Shown here: positions 5,520-6,900 of the stretch, one piece after another
How the letters are laid out: every line of letters begins with the position of its first letter
Position numbering within the stretch: position 1 is the stretch's first letter
Assembly: GCA_934718145.1 (NCBI GenBank)
Contig: CAKUZC010000060.1
Span: forward strand, 1 to 6,900
Length of the DNA: 6,900 nt
Reading direction: 5' to 3'
DNA from: an uncultured Eubacteriales bacterium
GTDB lineage: Bacteria; Bacillota; Clostridia; Oscillospirales; Acutalibacteraceae
Program-made: the position numbers and the translations under genes
Notes under the pieces: generated by a model
The model's input: only the letters and a program-made list of their open reading frames with translations
Told to the model about the DNA's origin: nothing
Database searches by the model: none

Positions 5520-6900
5520 ATGGGATTAAGTAAACTATTTTCTAAAAGCTTAAAAAAAGCACATAAAGGACTATCAACAGTACTTGGCGTTAACGAGTTA
5601 AAATATAAAAAAATAAAAAAGGAATCTATTAATTCAAGTAATCCTTCTTCAACTATAAATGAAATCTGTAAAAATTATAAATCAGGTGGAAAAGTCGATA
5701 TTAAAAAACTTTTGGGGTCAGAAGGAATAGCAAAGCTACTGGAAGCCAGCATATTTACTTCTAAATCTACTACAACTGGGGAAAAAGACAAACAATTTTG
5801 TAATATCGCTAATGAACTTAAAAATATTGAAGAATTGCCAACTGAAAACAAAAAAATTGAAGAACTTAAAACAATGTTGGAAAACTATTTAGACAAAAAG
5901 AAAAAAGGTAGATTCGACAGGCTAATAGATAAAGATAAAATTTTAGTTTGTTCACTTATTTTGAATGAATTGAATTCAAAATCATCTAATAGTGATGCAT
6001 CATCACCTAAAGATACGAGTGAGTATGATACGGCTAATACTAATGATCAAATTCCGATAGGTGTTGCGCTTAAAGAAGATGGAACAACTATAACACTTCC
6101 AGATACCAGAAAAGCCGCAAATGACCAACCACAGCAAAATGCACAAAATACCGGAAATCAATCGGGACAAGAATGGTTTCTCTCAAATGAAAAATGGAAC
6201 ACGACCTTGAACATAGACGATAGTTTAAAAAAAAGACTGGAATCCCAATCAACTGAAAAAATTACTATAGCAGATTGGATAAATAAATATAGCGCTCCGG
6301 GTTCTATTGAACTTAAAGATAAAGAAGTTACTATACATGGTAAAACATTCTATGAAGTAGCAAATATTATAAGACAAGCATTATTATGTTCCGGGATTAG
6401 CTGCAAAGGGAAAGAAGGCATCATTGATACAAACGAAATATTAAAACGTGGAGCAGAAGCATGGAACATTGAGCTACTAGTAGACGAGATGTTGAAAAAG
6501 TTAAATTCTCTAAATGCTCTCCAGAGTATTTCACAACAAGATAGGTCAAATGTAGAAAAATGTATTAATGAACTTAGAAGATTTAAGAATTTGACTTTGA
6601 GTTCATTAAGCGATAATGACTGGAATGGATGGATGAAATATATACGAGAAGCACAGGGATATATAACAGACCTAGAATCGCGACAACAGCAGCAGTATCA
6701 ACAGCAATCACAGCAGCAGTATCAACAGCAACCACAGCAGCAATATCAACAGTATCCACAGCAAATGCAGCAACAGCAGTATCCACAGCAACAATGGCAA
6801 CCACAGCAACAATGGCAACCACAACAGCAGTATCCACAGCAACAACAGTATCCACAGCAACAACAGTATCCACAGCAACAACAGTATCCACAGCAGTATC
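5520..6900 (+). CDS. Unrecognised protein with Gln/Tyr/Pro-rich repeat tail (3' end outside window)
   Basis: I do not recognise this protein. The frame from ATG 5520 is open for 460 codons and leaves the window without a stop. Its own promoter, ribosome binding site and the upstream terminator make it a separate transcription unit. Residues 1-23 (MGLSKLFSKSLKKAHKGLST and on) form a basic amphipathic helix with hydrophobic positions 3, 6, 7, 11, 18, 21, 22. A Lys/Glu-rich, probably helical segment runs to about 150. A Ser/Asp/Thr-rich linker spans about 152-177 and an Asn/Gln/Gly-rich linker 201-217. A second probably folded segment (about 218-388) contains Trp219, 226, 253, 315, 368 and 371. 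From 389 onward it is Gln with Tyr/Trp and Pro only, apart from one Ser and one Met: 49 Gln, 10 Tyr, 2 Trp and 9 Pro in 72 residues. I see no Sec signal peptide, transmembrane segment, catalytic motif or sortase site in the visible part. A cytosolic structural, condensate-forming, membrane-associated or exported role are all open. Confidence 0.85.
   Translation, partial: MGLSKLFSKSLKKAHKGLSTVLGVNELKYKKIKKESINSSNPSSTINEICKNYKSGGKVDIKKLLGSEGIAKLLEASIFTSKSTTTGEKDKQFCNIANELKNIEELPTENKKIEELKTMLENYLDKKKKGRFDRLIDKDKILVCSLILNELNSKSSNSDASSPKDTSEYDTANTNDQIPIGVALKEDGTTITLPDTRKAANDQPQQNAQNTGNQSGQEWFLSNEKWNTTLNIDDSLKKRLESQSTEKITIADWINKYSAPGSIELKDKEVTIHGKTFYEVANIIRQALLCSGISCKGKEGIIDTNEILKRGAEAWNIELLVDEMLKKLNSLNALQSISQQDRSNVEKCINELRRFKNLTLSSLSDNDWNGWMKYIREAQGYITDLESRQQQQYQQQSQQQYQQQPQQQYQQYPQQMQQQQYPQQQWQPQQQWQPQQQYPQQQQYPQQQQYPQQQQYPQQY
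6687..6758 (+). repeat. 24-bp tandem repeat, three copies, coding for 8-residue Gln/Tyr units
   Basis: Units at 6687-6710, 6711-6734 and 6735-6758 each encode QQQYQQQ plus Ser or Pro, except that the third has Tyr in place of its last Gln. Units 1 and 2 differ at one base; unit 3 differs from unit 2 at three. They lie in frame inside the Q-rich tail. Confidence 0.85.
6786..6821 (+). repeat. 18-bp tandem repeat, two identical copies, Trp type
   Basis: CAGCAACAATGGCAACCA occurs twice in direct succession and encodes QQQWQP each time. It sits between the 24-bp and the Tyr-type 18-bp arrays and has the same length as the latter, so it is probably a diverged form of one ancestral unit. Confidence 0.85.
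6831..6900 (+). repeat. 18-bp tandem repeat, three identical copies plus a partial, running off the window
   Basis: TATCCACAGCAACAACAG is repeated exactly at 6831-6848, 6849-6866 and 6867-6884, encoding YPQQQQ. A shortened copy (YPQQ, then Tyr) follows to the window end. Identity at the DNA level, including synonymous CAA/CAG positions, points to recent duplication. Confidence 0.88.

Noticed and set aside
6583..6891. Minus-strand open frame encoding Val/Ala/Asp repeats (VDTVVA type)
   Set aside because: It is the complement of the CAG/CAA repeat array. Antisense CTG/TTG/ATA codons contain no stops, so the frame is open by composition. It has no credible ribosome binding site, and the + strand gene has its own start signals and varied sequence before the repeats.
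6687..6900. Possible CRISPR array because of regular repeats
   Set aside because: Units are contiguous 18- or 24-bp tandem copies with no unique spacers, are in frame within a coding region, and no cas gene is present.

Overview
The window reads as a chromosomal segment of an AT-rich, low-GC Gram-positive bacterium, most likely of the class Clostridia and perhaps Oscillospirales/Ruminococcaceae-like. The reasons are strong AGGAGG-type Shine-Dalgarno sites, consensus sigma-A promoters, a four-cysteine ribosomal protein L32, the PlsY variant with a GSGNAG motif, the der-plsY gene order, and an upstream fragment resembling the F420-0:glutamate ligase family found in many Clostridia. The genus cannot be fixed from the sequence alone. 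All genes lie on the + strand.

Layout. (1) 1-234 is the C-terminal end of a probable F420-0:L-glutamate ligase-like protein. (2) 243-271 is a near-consensus promoter driving rpmF (L32, 328-513), which is followed by a hairpin and U-rich stretch at 549-577 that looks like a terminator or attenuator. (3) 613-5212 is a compact four-gene run with gaps of 15-29 bases: der (double-G-domain ribosome-assembly GTPase), plsY (acyl-phosphate:glycerol-3-phosphate acyltransferase), a histidine-phosphatase-superfamily enzyme, and typA/bipA (ribosome-associated translational GTPase). A clear intrinsic terminator at 5228-5255 closes it. This block is housekeeping: ribosome biogenesis and translation plus the first step of phospholipid synthesis.

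(4) 5256-5519 is an AT-rich intergenic region with a second near-consensus promoter (5439-5467) and an 18-bp perfect palindrome (5469-5486) on the expected transcription start. (5) From 5520 to the window edge runs a long open frame of 460 codons with no stop; it starts at an ATG with a good ribosome binding site. I do not recognise the encoded protein. It has a basic amphipathic N-terminus, two probably folded segments separated by low-complexity linkers, and, from residue 389 to the window edge, a tail made almost only of Gln, Tyr/Trp and Pro (49 Gln, 12 aromatic and 9 Pro in 72 residues). The tail is built from in-frame 24-bp and 18-bp tandem repeats.

The Q/Y/P-rich protein, with its own promoter and candidate operator, is the one non-housekeeping element and the best candidate for undescribed biology. 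Its prion-like or condensate-forming character is an inference from composition and spacing, not something shown by the sequence.
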